NCBI GenBank assembly: GCA_023413555.1
Contig: JAEZPG010000102.1
Span: forward strand, 1 to 55,394
DNA from: Bacillota bacterium
GTDB taxonomy: Bacteria > Bacillota > Clostridia > Lachnospirales > Lachnospiraceae
DNA length: 55,394 nucleotides
Direction of reading: 5' to 3'
Shown: one piece after another, positions 43,271 through 51,847 of the stretch
How the letters are laid out: each line of letters opens with the position of its first letter
Numbering within the stretch: position 1 is the first letter of the stretch
Made by a program: the position numbers and the translations under genes
The notes under the pieces: generated by a model
Databases searched by the model: none
What the model saw: the letters and a program-made list of their open reading frames with translations, nothing else
What the model was told of the DNA's origin: nothing

Positions 43271-44518
43271 CTATTTTGATACATCATTCAGTGTAAAGGT
43301 ATGGACAATTACCTTGTCATCATTAGGTTCTAAATAGGCAAACTGTCTATCATAGGCCTTAAGAGATAGTATATACAAATTTTCAGGATCCTCGTTTAAA
43401 TATTTATATTTTTCCTTGTAATAAGTTTTGTTTTTTATATTACATATCCAAAAGTTATCCATGTTATATACTAGAATATCATTGTCTGACAGTTTATAAC
43501 TATCCTGAATATCTAAAGCTGGTATTATTCCTGGGATATTATAAGTTTTATAAGTATTATCTTCTCTTAATGTAATTTTCCCGGAATTCTCCGTCGATAC
43601 TATAAGATGGTCAGAGGTCAAGAAGCATTCCCGATCACCTCGTATATAAAGAACTTTATGAGGATAGTCTATTAACTTTTCATGCTTTCCTTCTTTAAAG
43701 GAGTAATAGTAGATGGAACATTTGCCTGCATCATCATTGTCTATAGATTCATGATTCATTTGGATTTTTTCATAGCAAATTCCATCCTCCCAACCACCAG
43801 CCAAATAAGTAAATGTTCCATTATAATTGAAACCATTACGTGTAAATTGTGACGAGGCAATTTCTTTGTAACTTTTATCCTCTAAATTGATGGTTGCTAG
43901 TATACTTTCTTCCTCAACATCGCCCTTACTTGCATCGACATAATTTAGTACAGCGTAATTACCAACGATTGAAACTTGTGGCATACCGGATGTATCCCCT
44001 TTGTATAGGATACTTTCTTTTCCCTCATTATTTACTGATATAAATTGAAAATGACATATCCTATCTTCCCAATATCCAAAAACGACTAAAAGAGACCCCT
44101 TATAAATCTTCTCTAGGAACACGTCATTTTTAGAGGAAAGCGTATATAATGGCTGAAGAGATTTATCGTTCTTATTTGCAATGGTAAAATTGTAATTATT
44201 ATCTGAAAGTTGAAAATAATAGTTTTCTGAATCAAAGCCTATTAATTGAATGTTATGTAGATTGGCTTTTTGTAATGAGTTGGTGTCTAAAAAGGTATAA
44301 ATTTGCTCGGATAGTGCTGGCCGACTTGTCTCAGTTAAATGTAGAATCTTCTCTTTTGATTGGTCTGGCTTGTTAGGAATCTTTGTTGATACGCTTGGTT
44401 CTTTCGTGAACTCTGTAGTATTGCAACAGCTACATAGTAGTAAGGATATAAATAGAAATACTGCTGTAATTTTTTTTATAGTTCTCCCCCCTTTTAGCTT
44501 ACGCCTACCTCTAAACAT
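43271..44518 (-). CDS. Lipoprotein of unknown function; natural start codon probably mutated to ATA
   Basis: The reading frame gives a lipoprotein signal (KKITAVFLFISLLLCSCC) and a beta-rich extracytoplasmic body with repeated aromatic strands (YFQLSDNNYNFTIAN, LLVVFGYWEDRICHFQFISV, FTYLAGGWEDGICYEKIQM) that suggest a propeller. No enzyme motif is seen. The only ATG in frame upstream is at 44518, without a ribosome site. An excellent site (AAAAGGGGGG) lies 6-7 bases before codon ATA at 44479-44477, exactly where MKKITAV should begin. The gene may therefore be weakly translated from ATA or from the distant ATG. It faces a broken peptidase gene. Confidence 0.7.
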   Translation of the reverse strand: MFRGRRKLKGGRTIKKITAVFLFISLLLCSCCNTTEFTKEPSVSTKIPNKPDQSKEKILHLTETSRPALSEQIYTFLDTNSLQKANLHNIQLIGFDSENYYFQLSDNNYNFTIANKNDKSLQPLYTLSSKNDVFLEKIYKGSLLVVFGYWEDRICHFQFISVNNEGKESILYKGDTSGMPQVSIVGNYAVLNYVDASKGDVEEESILATINLEDKSYKEIASSQFTRNGFNYNGTFTYLAGGWEDGICYEKIQMNHESIDNDDAGKCSIYYYSFKEGKHEKLIDYPHKVLYIRGDRECFLTSDHLIVSTENSGKITLREDNTYKTYNIPGIIPALDIQDSYKLSDNDILVYNMDNFWICNIKNKTYYKEKYKYLNEDPENLYILSLKAYDRQFAYLEPNDDKVIVHTFTLNDVSK

Positions 44519-44534
44519 TCACAGTTAGAGGTAG
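44505..44534 (-). promoter_or_regulatory. Hairpin containing the upstream ATG of the lipoprotein gene
   Basis: CTACCTCTAA (44505-44514) and TTAGAGGTAG (44525-44534) form a perfect 10-bp stem whose 10-base loop contains the ATG at 44518-44516. It may be the terminator remnant of the degraded gene upstream or a 5'-leader structure. Confidence 0.6.
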
Positions 44535-44545
44535 TTTTGTTTTAG

Positions 44546-44850
44546 TTAATCATTATTAAAAAATAATTGCATGACGCCAATGAGCTTATTAACAGCATAC
44601 ACTACAGAAGCTTCATATTTGTATGTACCTGGATTAACATAGAGGGTATCAGCAACATGAGTATATGTACTTTGAGAAAAAGAAGTACCATTTAAACAAT
44701 GCTGTACATGTTTGGTAGTGGCAGGACCACAATAGCGATTGTTTGTTTACCTTCGCTAACTTCTCTGGTACAAGTTGATTATCTTTTGCAGATGCTATAT
44801 AGGGTTTAACTGCTTCATTAATTGACCCTTCATTAATTGAGTTACTAGAT
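44546..44850 (-). pseudogene. Broken C39-like cysteine peptidase gene
   Basis: On the minus strand, one frame reads SINEAVKPYIASAKDNQLVPEKLAKVN. After a one-base shift in AAACAAAC, the next frame reads NNRYCGPATTKHVQHCLNGTSFSQSTY, then THVADTLYVNPGTYKYEASVVYAVNKL, to a TAA at 44546. CGPAT is the catalytic-cysteine motif of the C39-like family, and the VADP/YPGTY-like end also fits. The part that should carry the catalytic His is missing. The 5' part has a 15-base tandem duplication (TTCATTAATTGACCC / TTCATTAATTGAG). It is a decayed gene. Confidence 0.75.
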
Positions 44851-45039
44851 TAGTATAGACGTAAATTACTTATCTATATAAGAGTAACATATAAATACAG
44901 ATATTACTATATAATGGAAATAATTTGTATACTGCAACTTATAGAAAATTAGAAATATTAGATGGAAGTAACCGAAGTAACCATGGAAGTAAAGTAAAGA
45001 TTCCAAACTATACTTAAAACACATCTAGTTAGTTCTTTA

Positions 45040-45069
45040 TTGTTATGCAGATAATCCTATTGATATAAT
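45040..45069 (+). promoter_or_regulatory. Possible promoter of the dioxygenase gene
   Basis: TTGTTA (45040-45045), 18 bases, TATAAT (45064-45069). The preceding AT-rich stretch from 44851 holds only a short direct repeat (GAAGTAACC twice near 44964) and no gene that I can see. Confidence 0.55.
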
Positions 45070-45134
45070 ATACTTATTGAGATACTATTACTACGGGATT
45101 CAATATTAGATTGAGGAAAGGAATGTGAGGTACT

Positions 45135-45905
45135 ATGTCAAAGATGCCGGTTATGTTTGTAGGGCATGGGTCACCGATGAATGCCATTGAGGATAATACT
45201 TACACAAGGACTTGGAAAAGTATTGCTGAAAGGATACCAAAACCTGAGGTGATACTATCTGTTTCCGCTCATTGGTATACGAGAGGAACTAAAATTATGA
45301 ACCAGGAAACACCCAAAACGATATATGATATGTATGGTTTTCCTAAAGAATTATATGAAGTTACTTATAACGTGGCGGGTTCACCCGGTATGGCTAAAGT
45401 CTCTGGGGAACTGATTTCAAGGGAAATTCAATATGATAATTCTTGGGGGATAGACCACGGAACCTGGGCAGTATTGGTTCATATGTATCCGGATAGAGAT
45501 ATTCCTGTGTTTCAGATCAGTATTGATGCCGATGCCCCTCCGAAAGCACATTACAAAATTGGTAGGGAGTTAAAAACCTTAAGGGAACAGGGAGTGCTGA
45601 TATTTTGCTCTGGGAATATTGTTCATAATCTAAGACTGGTTGATTGGAACAAAGAGGGCGAGGGCTTTGATTGGGCATATGACTTTGATGAATATATTTA
45701 TGAAAACATTCTAACTAAGAATCATGATAATATTTTGAAATTCAAGGAGCTTGGTGAACTTGCAAAGTTGGCAGTGCCCACTCCAGACCATTTTTATCCT
45801 CTTTACTATGCCCTGGGAGCGTCGGAGGAGGATGATAAAATTAGCGTATATAATAAATCTGCTGTACTTGGATCATTGACAATGACTACATATCTTTGGG
45901 AATAA
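45135..45905 (+). CDS. DODA/LigB-type extradiol dioxygenase (YgiD-like)
   Basis: The 256-residue protein matches the 4,5-DOPA extradiol dioxygenase family, class III ring-opening enzymes with non-haem metal. It starts MPVMFVGHGSPMNAIEDN with metal ligand His11. SAHWYTRGTKIM carries a second His near 45, followed by the GIDHGTWAVLVHMYPDRDIPVFQIS block (about 101-125), and FCSGNIVHNLR near 160 supplies further conserved residues. In bacteria the physiological substrate of YgiD is not settled. It is monocistronic with its own terminator. Confidence 0.9.
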   Translation: MSKMPVMFVGHGSPMNAIEDNTYTRTWKSIAERIPKPEVILSVSAHWYTRGTKIMNQETPKTIYDMYGFPKELYEVTYNVAGSPGMAKVSGELISREIQYDNSWGIDHGTWAVLVHMYPDRDIPVFQISIDADAPPKAHYKIGRELKTLREQGVLIFCSGNIVHNLRLVDWNKEGEGFDWAYDFDEYIYENILTKNHDNILKFKELGELAKLAVPTPDHFYPLYYALGASEEDDKISVYNKSAVLGSLTMTTYLWE

Positions 45906-45912
45906 AATAAAA

Positions 45913-45950
45913 GGCACCTTACGATGCGATTTCGTAACGTGTCTTATTTT
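45913..45950 (+). terminator. Terminator of the dioxygenase gene
   Basis: GGCACCTTACGA (45913-45924) pairs with TCGTAACGTGTC (45932-45943) with one mismatch and one G-U pair, then TTATTTT. Confidence 0.75.
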
Positions 45951-46036
45951 CATTAACTTCATCAAATCTTAATCAGTTTCCATGTTTTATCTTAAAAGTA
46001 ATTCATAGTATAATATCACCAGAAGGAGGGGAAGGA

Positions 46037-46732
46037 ATGCCCAATATATTAATATGTGACGACGATAGGGATATTGTGAGTGCTCTGCGTATTTATCTTA
46101 TGGATCCGGATTATGTACTGTTTGAAGCGTTTACAGGTAAGGAAGCAGTTCAAATCGTCCAAAAGAAAGAGATTGACTTAATACTTTTAGATATCATGAT
46201 GCCAGTGATGGATGGGATCACGGCTATGGCTAAGATTCGCGAAATTAGTACGGTTCCCATTATTATGTTGACAGCCAAAAGTGAAGATACAGATAAAATC
46301 TTAGGGCTTAACGTGGGGGCTGACGACTATATTACAAAACCATTTAATCCACTGGAAGTGACAGCCCGTGTCAAATCACAGTTAAGAAGATATTTAAGTT
46401 TCGGAGGAGGAAATTCTAAAACTGAAAATCTCTGTATTGGTGGGATTGAACTAGATGATAAGACAAAAGAAGTGTTTGTAGATGGAGTAAGGGTTAGTTT
46501 AACCCCAAAAGAGTATGACATATTAAAATTTATGATGTCTAGCCCAGATCGTGTGTTTTCACCAAAAGAGATATATGAGAAGATATGGAAGGAGAAGTCT
46601 TTCGGAACAGATAACACAGTAGCCGTTCATATTCGTCACATCAGGGAGAAAATAGAGATTAACCCTGCGGAACCAAGATATATTAAAGTACTTTTTGGAC
46701 AAGGTTACAAAATGGAAGAGGGGCGTGGGTAA
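46037..46732 (+). CDS. OmpR-family response regulator
   Basis: The 231-residue protein has a receiver domain (1-120) with acidic pocket DDD near 8-10, phosphoacceptor Asp in LLDIMMPVMDG (Asp53 region), Thr in MLTAKSE and Lys in ITKPFNP. A C-terminal winged-helix DNA-binding domain (about 130-230) has SLTPKEYDILKFMMSSPDRVFSPKEIYEKIW and VAVHIRHIREKIE. The sequence is VanR-like. GGAGGGG precedes the ATG. Its stop codon overlaps the kinase start by one base. Confidence 0.95.
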   Translation: MPNILICDDDRDIVSALRIYLMDPDYVLFEAFTGKEAVQIVQKKEIDLILLDIMMPVMDGITAMAKIREISTVPIIMLTAKSEDTDKILGLNVGADDYITKPFNPLEVTARVKSQLRRYLSFGGGNSKTENLCIGGIELDDKTKEVFVDGVRVSLTPKEYDILKFMMSSPDRVFSPKEIYEKIWKEKSFGTDNTVAVHIRHIREKIEINPAEPRYIKVLFGQGYKMEEGRG

Positions 46733-48648
46733 TGAAACGATTTATAAGAACGATTGCCGGTAAAACAATGTTGTTTATTATTTGTATCCTCTCTCTTTGC
46801 TTATTTATTGGATCCGCTTTCGGCGCTCTCTCATTAGTGGTAAATGGCTTTTATACACAATCTAAAAAAGCAGTCTATGATGACATTGTAGGAGATATGA
46901 TACTTTATAAATGTGATGATATTTTTATACTAGAGTATGGAGAAGAAGACTATAATCTTAAAAATGCTATTAAAAACTCTAATATCATATATCAAATACA
47001 GGATGAACATGGAAAAGTAGTTGCAGGAATAGATGATAGTAACAGTGCCAACAAACAGAAGTGGTACTATTCGTATCAATGTACAGTTGTTAAGGATGGG
47101 GATAAAGTAGTTGGGTTTCATTTCTTTGATTCTAAGTTTACAGACGAGAATAGTGTTAAATACACACTACATATTGGTTTGAAAGATGGACTGCCAGAGA
47201 AGGACGATTTCTTTTTTGAGACCAACTATATTAATGTCGGATACAGCCTGCGCTATATAATATATGTGATAGTAATTATTGCTCTACTTATAGCAATTGC
47301 AAGTTTTATTACCCTAATGCGTATTGCAGGACGTAAGCCTAGCAGTGAGGAGATACATCCAGGTCCATTGAACCGAGTTCCTTTTGATCTGATCGTTGTG
47401 GCCTGTTCTTTTGTAGGCATTCTGTTATTTGCGTTTGGATTTGAAACACGTAATTATAGGAAACTCACATATTTGATAAAAGTTTGTATTTGTTGTTCCG
47501 TTGGCCTTACTATCGTCCTCGGTTTATGCATGAGTACAGCAACTAGAATAAAACAAAAGACCCTTCTTAAGAATACTGTTCTCTGCTACTGTATGAAACT
47601 AGTACAGATATTCATTAAGAAATGTGGGCTTATGCTTGGATGCTTTATCCTACAAGTCCCACTAATTTGGCGTACCTTGCTGGTGGTTTTGGGAATCTCC
47701 TTCCTGGAATACGCTGTAATAGAGTTGTCATGGTATGAGTTAGACGTTTTTTTTGTTTTCTGGATTTTAGAAAAATTAATTCTCATTCCTGTTGTTCTTT
47801 ATATGGCTATCATGCTTAGAAAGCTACAAAAAGCTGGATCTGCACTTGCAAATGGGAATCTAAGCTATCATCTTGACACAAAGGGGTTATTGGGAGATTT
47901 TAAATCTTCTGGAGAAGATCTAAATCATATTGCTAGTGGTATGTCCCTTGCCGTGGAGGAGCGTTTGAAAAGCGAACGGATGAAAACAGAACTGATTACC
48001 AATGTTTCTCATGATATTAAAACACCTCTTACTTCCATTATCAATTATGCAACGTTAATTGGAAACGAGACCTGTGAGAATGAAACTATCAGAGAATATA
48101 GTACAGTACTTCTCAGACAATCGGAACGACTTAAACGTCTAATTGAAGATCTAGTGGAGGCATCTAAGGCATCTACGGGAAACCTAGAGGTACATCTTTC
48201 TCCTTGTAATACGTCTATTTTCCTTACTCAAGTAGGTGGAGAATATGAGGAAAAACTTCAAAGAGCAGACTTGACACTTGTTATAAAGCAACCAGAGCGG
48301 GAGGTCCGGATTATGGCAGATGGCCGCAGAATGTGGCGTGTATTTGATAATCTAATGAATAACATCTGTAACTATGCACAAAGTGGAACAAGGGTATATC
48401 TTACACTTGAGATAATAGGAAAAAATGCGATCATTACATTTAAAAATACATCCAGAGATCCTTTGGATATCTCAGAAGCAGAACTGATGGAGCGATTCGT
48501 CAGAGGGGATACCTCCCGTAATACGGAAGGCAATGGACTTGGCTTATCCATTGCAAAAAGTATGGTAGAGCTTCAGAACGGAAGCATGAACCTACTAATT
48601 GATGGAGATCTATTTAAGGTTACCTTATCATTTCCGATTATCAGCTAG
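46732..48648 (+). CDS. Membrane sensor histidine kinase
   Basis: The 638-residue kinase has an N-terminal helix (about 12-37), an extracellular domain of about 130 residues, and a second helix at about 173-195. A block of three or more further hydrophobic segments spans about 215-360, which is unusual for a simple two-helix sensor. The dimerisation/phosphoacceptor box NVSHDIKTPLTSIINYATLI has its His near 426. ATP-binding motifs are N-box NLMNNICNYA, and GNGLGLSIAKSMVELQNG. It is paired with the OmpR-type regulator by a TAATG overlap. The signal is unknown; similar clostridial kinases sense envelope-active compounds. Confidence 0.93.
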   Translation: MKRFIRTIAGKTMLFIICILSLCLFIGSAFGALSLVVNGFYTQSKKAVYDDIVGDMILYKCDDIFILEYGEEDYNLKNAIKNSNIIYQIQDEHGKVVAGIDDSNSANKQKWYYSYQCTVVKDGDKVVGFHFFDSKFTDENSVKYTLHIGLKDGLPEKDDFFFETNYINVGYSLRYIIYVIVIIALLIAIASFITLMRIAGRKPSSEEIHPGPLNRVPFDLIVVACSFVGILLFAFGFETRNYRKLTYLIKVCICCSVGLTIVLGLCMSTATRIKQKTLLKNTVLCYCMKLVQIFIKKCGLMLGCFILQVPLIWRTLLVVLGISFLEYAVIELSWYELDVFFVFWILEKLILIPVVLYMAIMLRKLQKAGSALANGNLSYHLDTKGLLGDFKSSGEDLNHIASGMSLAVEERLKSERMKTELITNVSHDIKTPLTSIINYATLIGNETCENETIREYSTVLLRQSERLKRLIEDLVEASKASTGNLEVHLSPCNTSIFLTQVGGEYEEKLQRADLTLVIKQPEREVRIMADGRRMWRVFDNLMNNICNYAQSGTRVYLTLEIIGKNAIITFKNTSRDPLDISEAELMERFVRGDTSRNTEGNGLGLSIAKSMVELQNGSMNLLIDGDLFKVTLSFPIIS

Positions 48649-48733
48649 TGAGAGGTTTGTTGTTGCTACTTCAAGAGTCAGGCAATCGATAATCCATATT
48701 GACGTACTACAGGATATGCTCTCAGCAAAAAGG

Positions 48734-48771
48734 GCCGGAAAAGCTGACTACTTTTAGTCAGCTTTTCCGGC
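48734..48771. terminator. Terminator after the two-component system
   Basis: Perfect 17-bp stem GCCGGAAAAGCTGACTA / TAGTCAGCTTTTCCGGC (48734-48750 with 48755-48771) with a CTTT loop. The T-tract is weak on the plus strand, while A residues precede it, so it may work better for the minus strand. Confidence 0.7.
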
Positions 48772-48846
48772 TCGTATTGTCTTATGTACCCTTTTACAAC
48801 CTCATTAGTATGCTATCATCTCTAGGAATAAAAAAGCATATAATTA

Positions 48847-48867
48847 TGTCGAAATTTGCGTTATAAT
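48847..48867 (+). promoter_or_regulatory. Candidate promoter with Spo0A-box-like site before the pilus-like operon
   Basis: TATAAT at 48862-48867 is preceded by TGTCGAA (48847-48853), an exact match to the Spo0A-box core, with no good -35 hexamer. The transcript would begin near 48875 and carry a hairpin (ATTGAGAAAGG / CCTTCTCAAT). Seven-base matches occur by chance, so Spo0A control is only suggested. Confidence 0.5.
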
Positions 48868-48943
48868 ATACTAGTAATATAGAATTGAGAAAGGAGGATA
48901 CGGACCTTCTCAATAGTAAGAGGAGACATGTTCCGCTAAGGTT

Positions 48944-49996
48944 ATGTTTAAATCAAAGAAAAAAATACTTTCTGCCGCAGAAGTATCCACTTTCTGTGAA
49001 CAGATCGCTCTTATTTTAAATGGTGGGATTCCTATCTATGAAGGAACCTATATCCTGTATATGGAGATGGAAAATCCGGGGTTAAAGGGAATCTTGAAGG
49101 AATTGGATGCCTTGGTAAAGGATAATATCCCCCTATACGAAGCATTGCAGAAAACAGAAGTATTTCCTTCGTACATGGTACATATGGTGAAAATAGGGGA
49201 AACAACAGGTAAATTAGAAGAAGTCATGAGCTCACTTGCTCATTATTATGAAAGAGAAGATACCATAAAAGGGAACATTCGCAATGTCATATTTTACCCC
49301 ATTATGCTATTTGCCATGATTGGGGTACTCCTTATTGTGTTGGTGGCCAAGATTCTCCCTATGTTTCAAAAAGTATTTGAGGAACTGGATACCGACGTGG
49401 CATCATCTTCAGGAGATATGATGTCAGCCTCCATGTGGATTAGCAAGATGGTAGCCATCGTTGTTCTGGCTGTCTTTGCCATGGTAATTGCTATGATGTT
49501 ATGGCATCGCACACAACCAGGAAGAAGAATGCTGAACCAATTAGTCAATCGACTTCCGTTTACAAGAAAAGTTATGTATCGTCTTGGAATAGCTAAATTC
49601 GTATCTGCTATGTCGCTCATGATAACCAGTGGCTTAGATACTAATGAATCCTTAGCTTTGGTGGAGGAATTAGTGGATCAACCCATGGTGAAGAATAAGA
49701 TTACAGGTTGTAAGGAACAGGTAGCACAGCATGTTTCCTTGGAAGAAGCCCTAAAGGATAACAAGCTCATTACGGGAATGAACGGAAGAATGGTCAGTGT
49801 TGGTGCAAAAACCGGTGTATTGGATGTGGTCTTCCAGAAGCTCAGTGGACGCTATGATGCTGAGATTGAACAGTCCTTAAGTAGTATTTCAACGATAGTA
49901 GAGACAGTTCTAGTGGTTTCGTTGTCCCTGATTGTGGGACTGGTTCTAATTTCTGTTATGTTGCCTTTGGTAAGTATCATTTCTTCCATTGGTTAG
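48944..49996 (+). CDS. Type II secretion/type IV pilus platform protein (GspF/PilC family)
   Basis: The 350-residue inner-membrane platform protein of pilus-type machines has two repeated T2SSF domains. The first is at about 10-130 (FCEQIALILNGGIPIYEGTYIL ... YMVHMVKIGETTGKLEEVMSSLAHYYERE) and the second is at about 215-340 (FVSAMSLMITSGLDTNESLALVEEL, MVSVGAKTGVLDVVFQKLSGRYD). Helices lie near 112-135, 170-190 and 315-340. The chain is slightly shorter than typical PilC (about 400). It is the first gene of an operon ending in PilT. A three-codon open frame (ATG TTC CGC TAA, 48928-48939) sits just before its start. Confidence 0.93.
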   Translation: MFKSKKKILSAAEVSTFCEQIALILNGGIPIYEGTYILYMEMENPGLKGILKELDALVKDNIPLYEALQKTEVFPSYMVHMVKIGETTGKLEEVMSSLAHYYEREDTIKGNIRNVIFYPIMLFAMIGVLLIVLVAKILPMFQKVFEELDTDVASSSGDMMSASMWISKMVAIVVLAVFAMVIAMMLWHRTQPGRRMLNQLVNRLPFTRKVMYRLGIAKFVSAMSLMITSGLDTNESLALVEELVDQPMVKNKITGCKEQVAQHVSLEEALKDNKLITGMNGRMVSVGAKTGVLDVVFQKLSGRYDAEIEQSLSSISTIVETVLVVSLSLIVGLVLISVMLPLVSIISSIG

Positions 49997-50008
49997 GAGG
50001 CGGAGAAT

Positions 50009-50329
50009 ATGCAACGACAAAAGGGACAATTACGAAATGGCATAAAAAATATGCTCATTCCGATTGTGATTTTTTGTGCTTTTATGGTGTTACTATATAA
50101 AGGATTGGACTATTTTAGCAGGATTAATGAAGTGCAGACGCTAGAATTGTTAAATCAGTCTGTTCATCGGGCAACGATACAGTGTTATGCTATAGAAGGG
50201 GCTTATCCGGCTGACTTGTCATATCTAGAAGAGAATTATGGCATTGTGTATGATAAGAATAGATATGGAGTAGAATATGGCTGTTTTGCCAGCAATATTA
50301 TGCCATCGATAGTTGTTTATGAGAAATGA
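50009..50329 (+). CDS. Small membrane protein, pilin-like, unknown
   Basis: The 106-residue protein has an N-terminal hydrophobic helix (about 15-33, MLIPIVIFCAFMVLLYKGL) and a short exterior domain with ATIQCYAIEGAYPADLSYLEENYG (about 54-77). The wording resembles the alpha-helix/loop start of small pseudopilins, but the helix lacks the Glu5 and prepilin cleavage site. GGAGG precedes the ATG, 12 bases after the GspF gene. Probably a structural part of the pilus-like machine; this is inferred from position and layout. Confidence 0.8.
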   Translation: MQRQKGQLRNGIKNMLIPIVIFCAFMVLLYKGLDYFSRINEVQTLELLNQSVHRATIQCYAIEGAYPADLSYLEENYGIVYDKNRYGVEYGCFASNIMPSIVVYEK

Positions 50330-50348
50330 GGATAAAGGAGTACAAATT

Positions 50349-50843
50349 ATGCAGCAAAATAAGAAAAAATCCTTTTTTGTAAACTTTCTTTGTACGATGG
50401 GCCTCCTCGGAGCCTTTGCCATTGCAGCCTTAGTGCTTGCTAATGTGGGGGTACGGGTATACAAAAATATTGTAGAGGAGAATGCTAATAATTTTAAGCT
50501 TAGGACCTCCCTTTCCTATGTAGCCACCAAGGTGAGACAAGCTGATGCAGAGGGTAAGGTGTACATAGACCATCGAGAAGACACGGATATGCTTGTTATG
50601 GAGGAAGTCATAGAGGGGGTACCCTATGAAAGGCTTGTTTATTATTATAAAGGTAAGCTCTATGAGGTATTCCATGAAAAGGGAGGAGAGTTCTATCTGG
50701 ATGATGAGGCTTACGGCTATACCATCCTTGAGATAGAGGATTTCCATATGGAAAATAAGGGACAATCCAGCTTGCAGTTCACTGCTGTAAATGGTAGTGG
50801 AGAGAGGGAATTCCTTTTACTAAATCTTAGGACCAGGAGATAA
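50349..50843 (+). CDS. DUF4860 family pilin-like membrane protein
   Basis: With the start at ATG 50349 (AAAGGAG 8 bases upstream) it has 164 residues. An N-terminal helix (about 8-34, FVNFLCTMGLLGAFAIAALVLANVGV) precedes an exterior domain with RTSLSYVATKVRQADAEGKVYI, MLVMEEVIEGVPYERLVYYYKGKLYEV and LQFTAVNGSGEREFLLLNLR. The helix-then-strand order is that of minor pseudopilins. The sequence matches DUF4860 as I remember it. It is third in the operon; the preceding frame would start inside the previous gene without a ribosome site. Confidence 0.85.
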   Translation: MQQNKKKSFFVNFLCTMGLLGAFAIAALVLANVGVRVYKNIVEENANNFKLRTSLSYVATKVRQADAEGKVYIDHREDTDMLVMEEVIEGVPYERLVYYYKGKLYEVFHEKGGEFYLDDEAYGYTILEIEDFHMENKGQSSLQFTAVNGSGEREFLLLNLRTRR

Positions 50844-50845
50844 GC

Positions 50846-51334
50846 ATGATAGAGAAAGTAAAAAGTCGAAAACTTAATATGCCGATGTTAGAAATTGTCA
50901 TAACATTAGGCATCCTTACTATTGTCAGTGTCTTACTCATGAAACTCTTTCTTGGGGCCAATTCTCTTGAGACCAAGGCAAAAGATATCAGTAAGGCATG
51001 TATTTTGGTGCAAAGCACAGGAGAGACCATAAAGGCGGCATCTTCCCTAGAAACAGCGGTGAAAGACCTTGGTTTAGAAAATCCTGAGAGAATGGGAGAT
51101 ACTGATGTATATAAGCTCTATTACGACAGCAAATGGCAGGAAGTTAAAGCGCCAAGATCCTATACTATGAGCATTTCTATAACTAAAACAGAATACGGTC
51201 AAAATCAGATGATTACAGCTGAGATTACTGTTATCAAAGAAAAAGCTTATGCAGTGATAAAAAAAGACATGGAACCTCTGGCTTCTATTATGTGTAAAAG
51301 CTACAAGGGTAGCCTTACTACAGCCCGGGAATAG
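50846..51334 (+). CDS. Pseudopilin-like protein with atypical prepilin site
   Basis: The 162-residue protein has a short basic leader (MIEKVKSRKLN) followed by MPMLEIVITLGILTIVSVLL. The helix carries Glu at position 5 after the likely cleavage point, as in type IV prepilins, but the residue before the cleavage point is Asn instead of Gly. The exterior domain (about 35-162) contains two late cysteines and no known enzyme motif. The start codon is 2 bases after the previous gene's stop, with AGGAG inside that gene. It is predicted to be a pilus tip or core subunit. Confidence 0.85.
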   Translation: MIEKVKSRKLNMPMLEIVITLGILTIVSVLLMKLFLGANSLETKAKDISKACILVQSTGETIKAASSLETAVKDLGLENPERMGDTDVYKLYYDSKWQEVKAPRSYTMSISITKTEYGQNQMITAEITVIKEKAYAVIKKDMEPLASIMCKSYKGSLTTARE

Positions 51335-51346
51335 TAAGGAGGGCCT

Positions 51347-51832
51347 ATGAAAAACAAACAGGAATTAAAAATAAATATAGGTGGTTCCTCCATCATCCTA
51401 ATTATTGTAGTATTTGCACTGGCAGTTTTTGCGGTGTTGTCTATGAAAGCATCTAACAGCGACTTGGGTTTAGCTAAGAAAACTAGAGCAGCAATGAATC
51501 AATACTACAAGGGAGACACTGTCGCTGAGGAGTATCTGGCGGAGCTTGATAAGATACTTCAGACTGCCAAAAATACGGATACAATAAAGTCAGCACTCGA
51601 GAAATTCTCCTGGGAGCCGACTTTGGAGAGCCAATCGGATATGCTGGGAACGATTTCCTATGAGATAGTACTTAATGAGTATGCTACTCTTCAGGTGGCA
51701 TTAACCTATGATCTAAAGCAGACAGAAGGTTCTTTCTATGATGTAATCACCTGGAAGGTGAACCAGGAATCCCTTGGGGAATATGATTTTAATAACTTCC
51801 AGTTTTGGGATGGAACGATAGAAGAGGAATAG
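51347..51832 (+). CDS. Single-pass membrane protein of the pilus-like operon, unknown
   Basis: The 161-residue protein has a basic N-terminus, a helix at about 13-32 (SSIILIIVVFALAVFAVLSM) and an exterior domain with a helical stretch (LAKKTRAAMNQYYKGDTVAEEYLAELDKILQTA) and C-terminal strands (SYEIVLNEYATLQVALTYDL). The layout, ASNSDLGLAKK after the helix, recalls PilX-type minor pilins, but no cleavage motif is present. AGGAGG precedes the ATG. Its function is inferred only from operon position. Confidence 0.8.
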   Translation: MKNKQELKINIGGSSIILIIVVFALAVFAVLSMKASNSDLGLAKKTRAAMNQYYKGDTVAEEYLAELDKILQTAKNTDTIKSALEKFSWEPTLESQSDMLGTISYEIVLNEYATLQVALTYDLKQTEGSFYDVITWKVNQESLGEYDFNNFQFWDGTIEEE

Positions 51833-51847
51833 ATAAGGAGTCAAATT

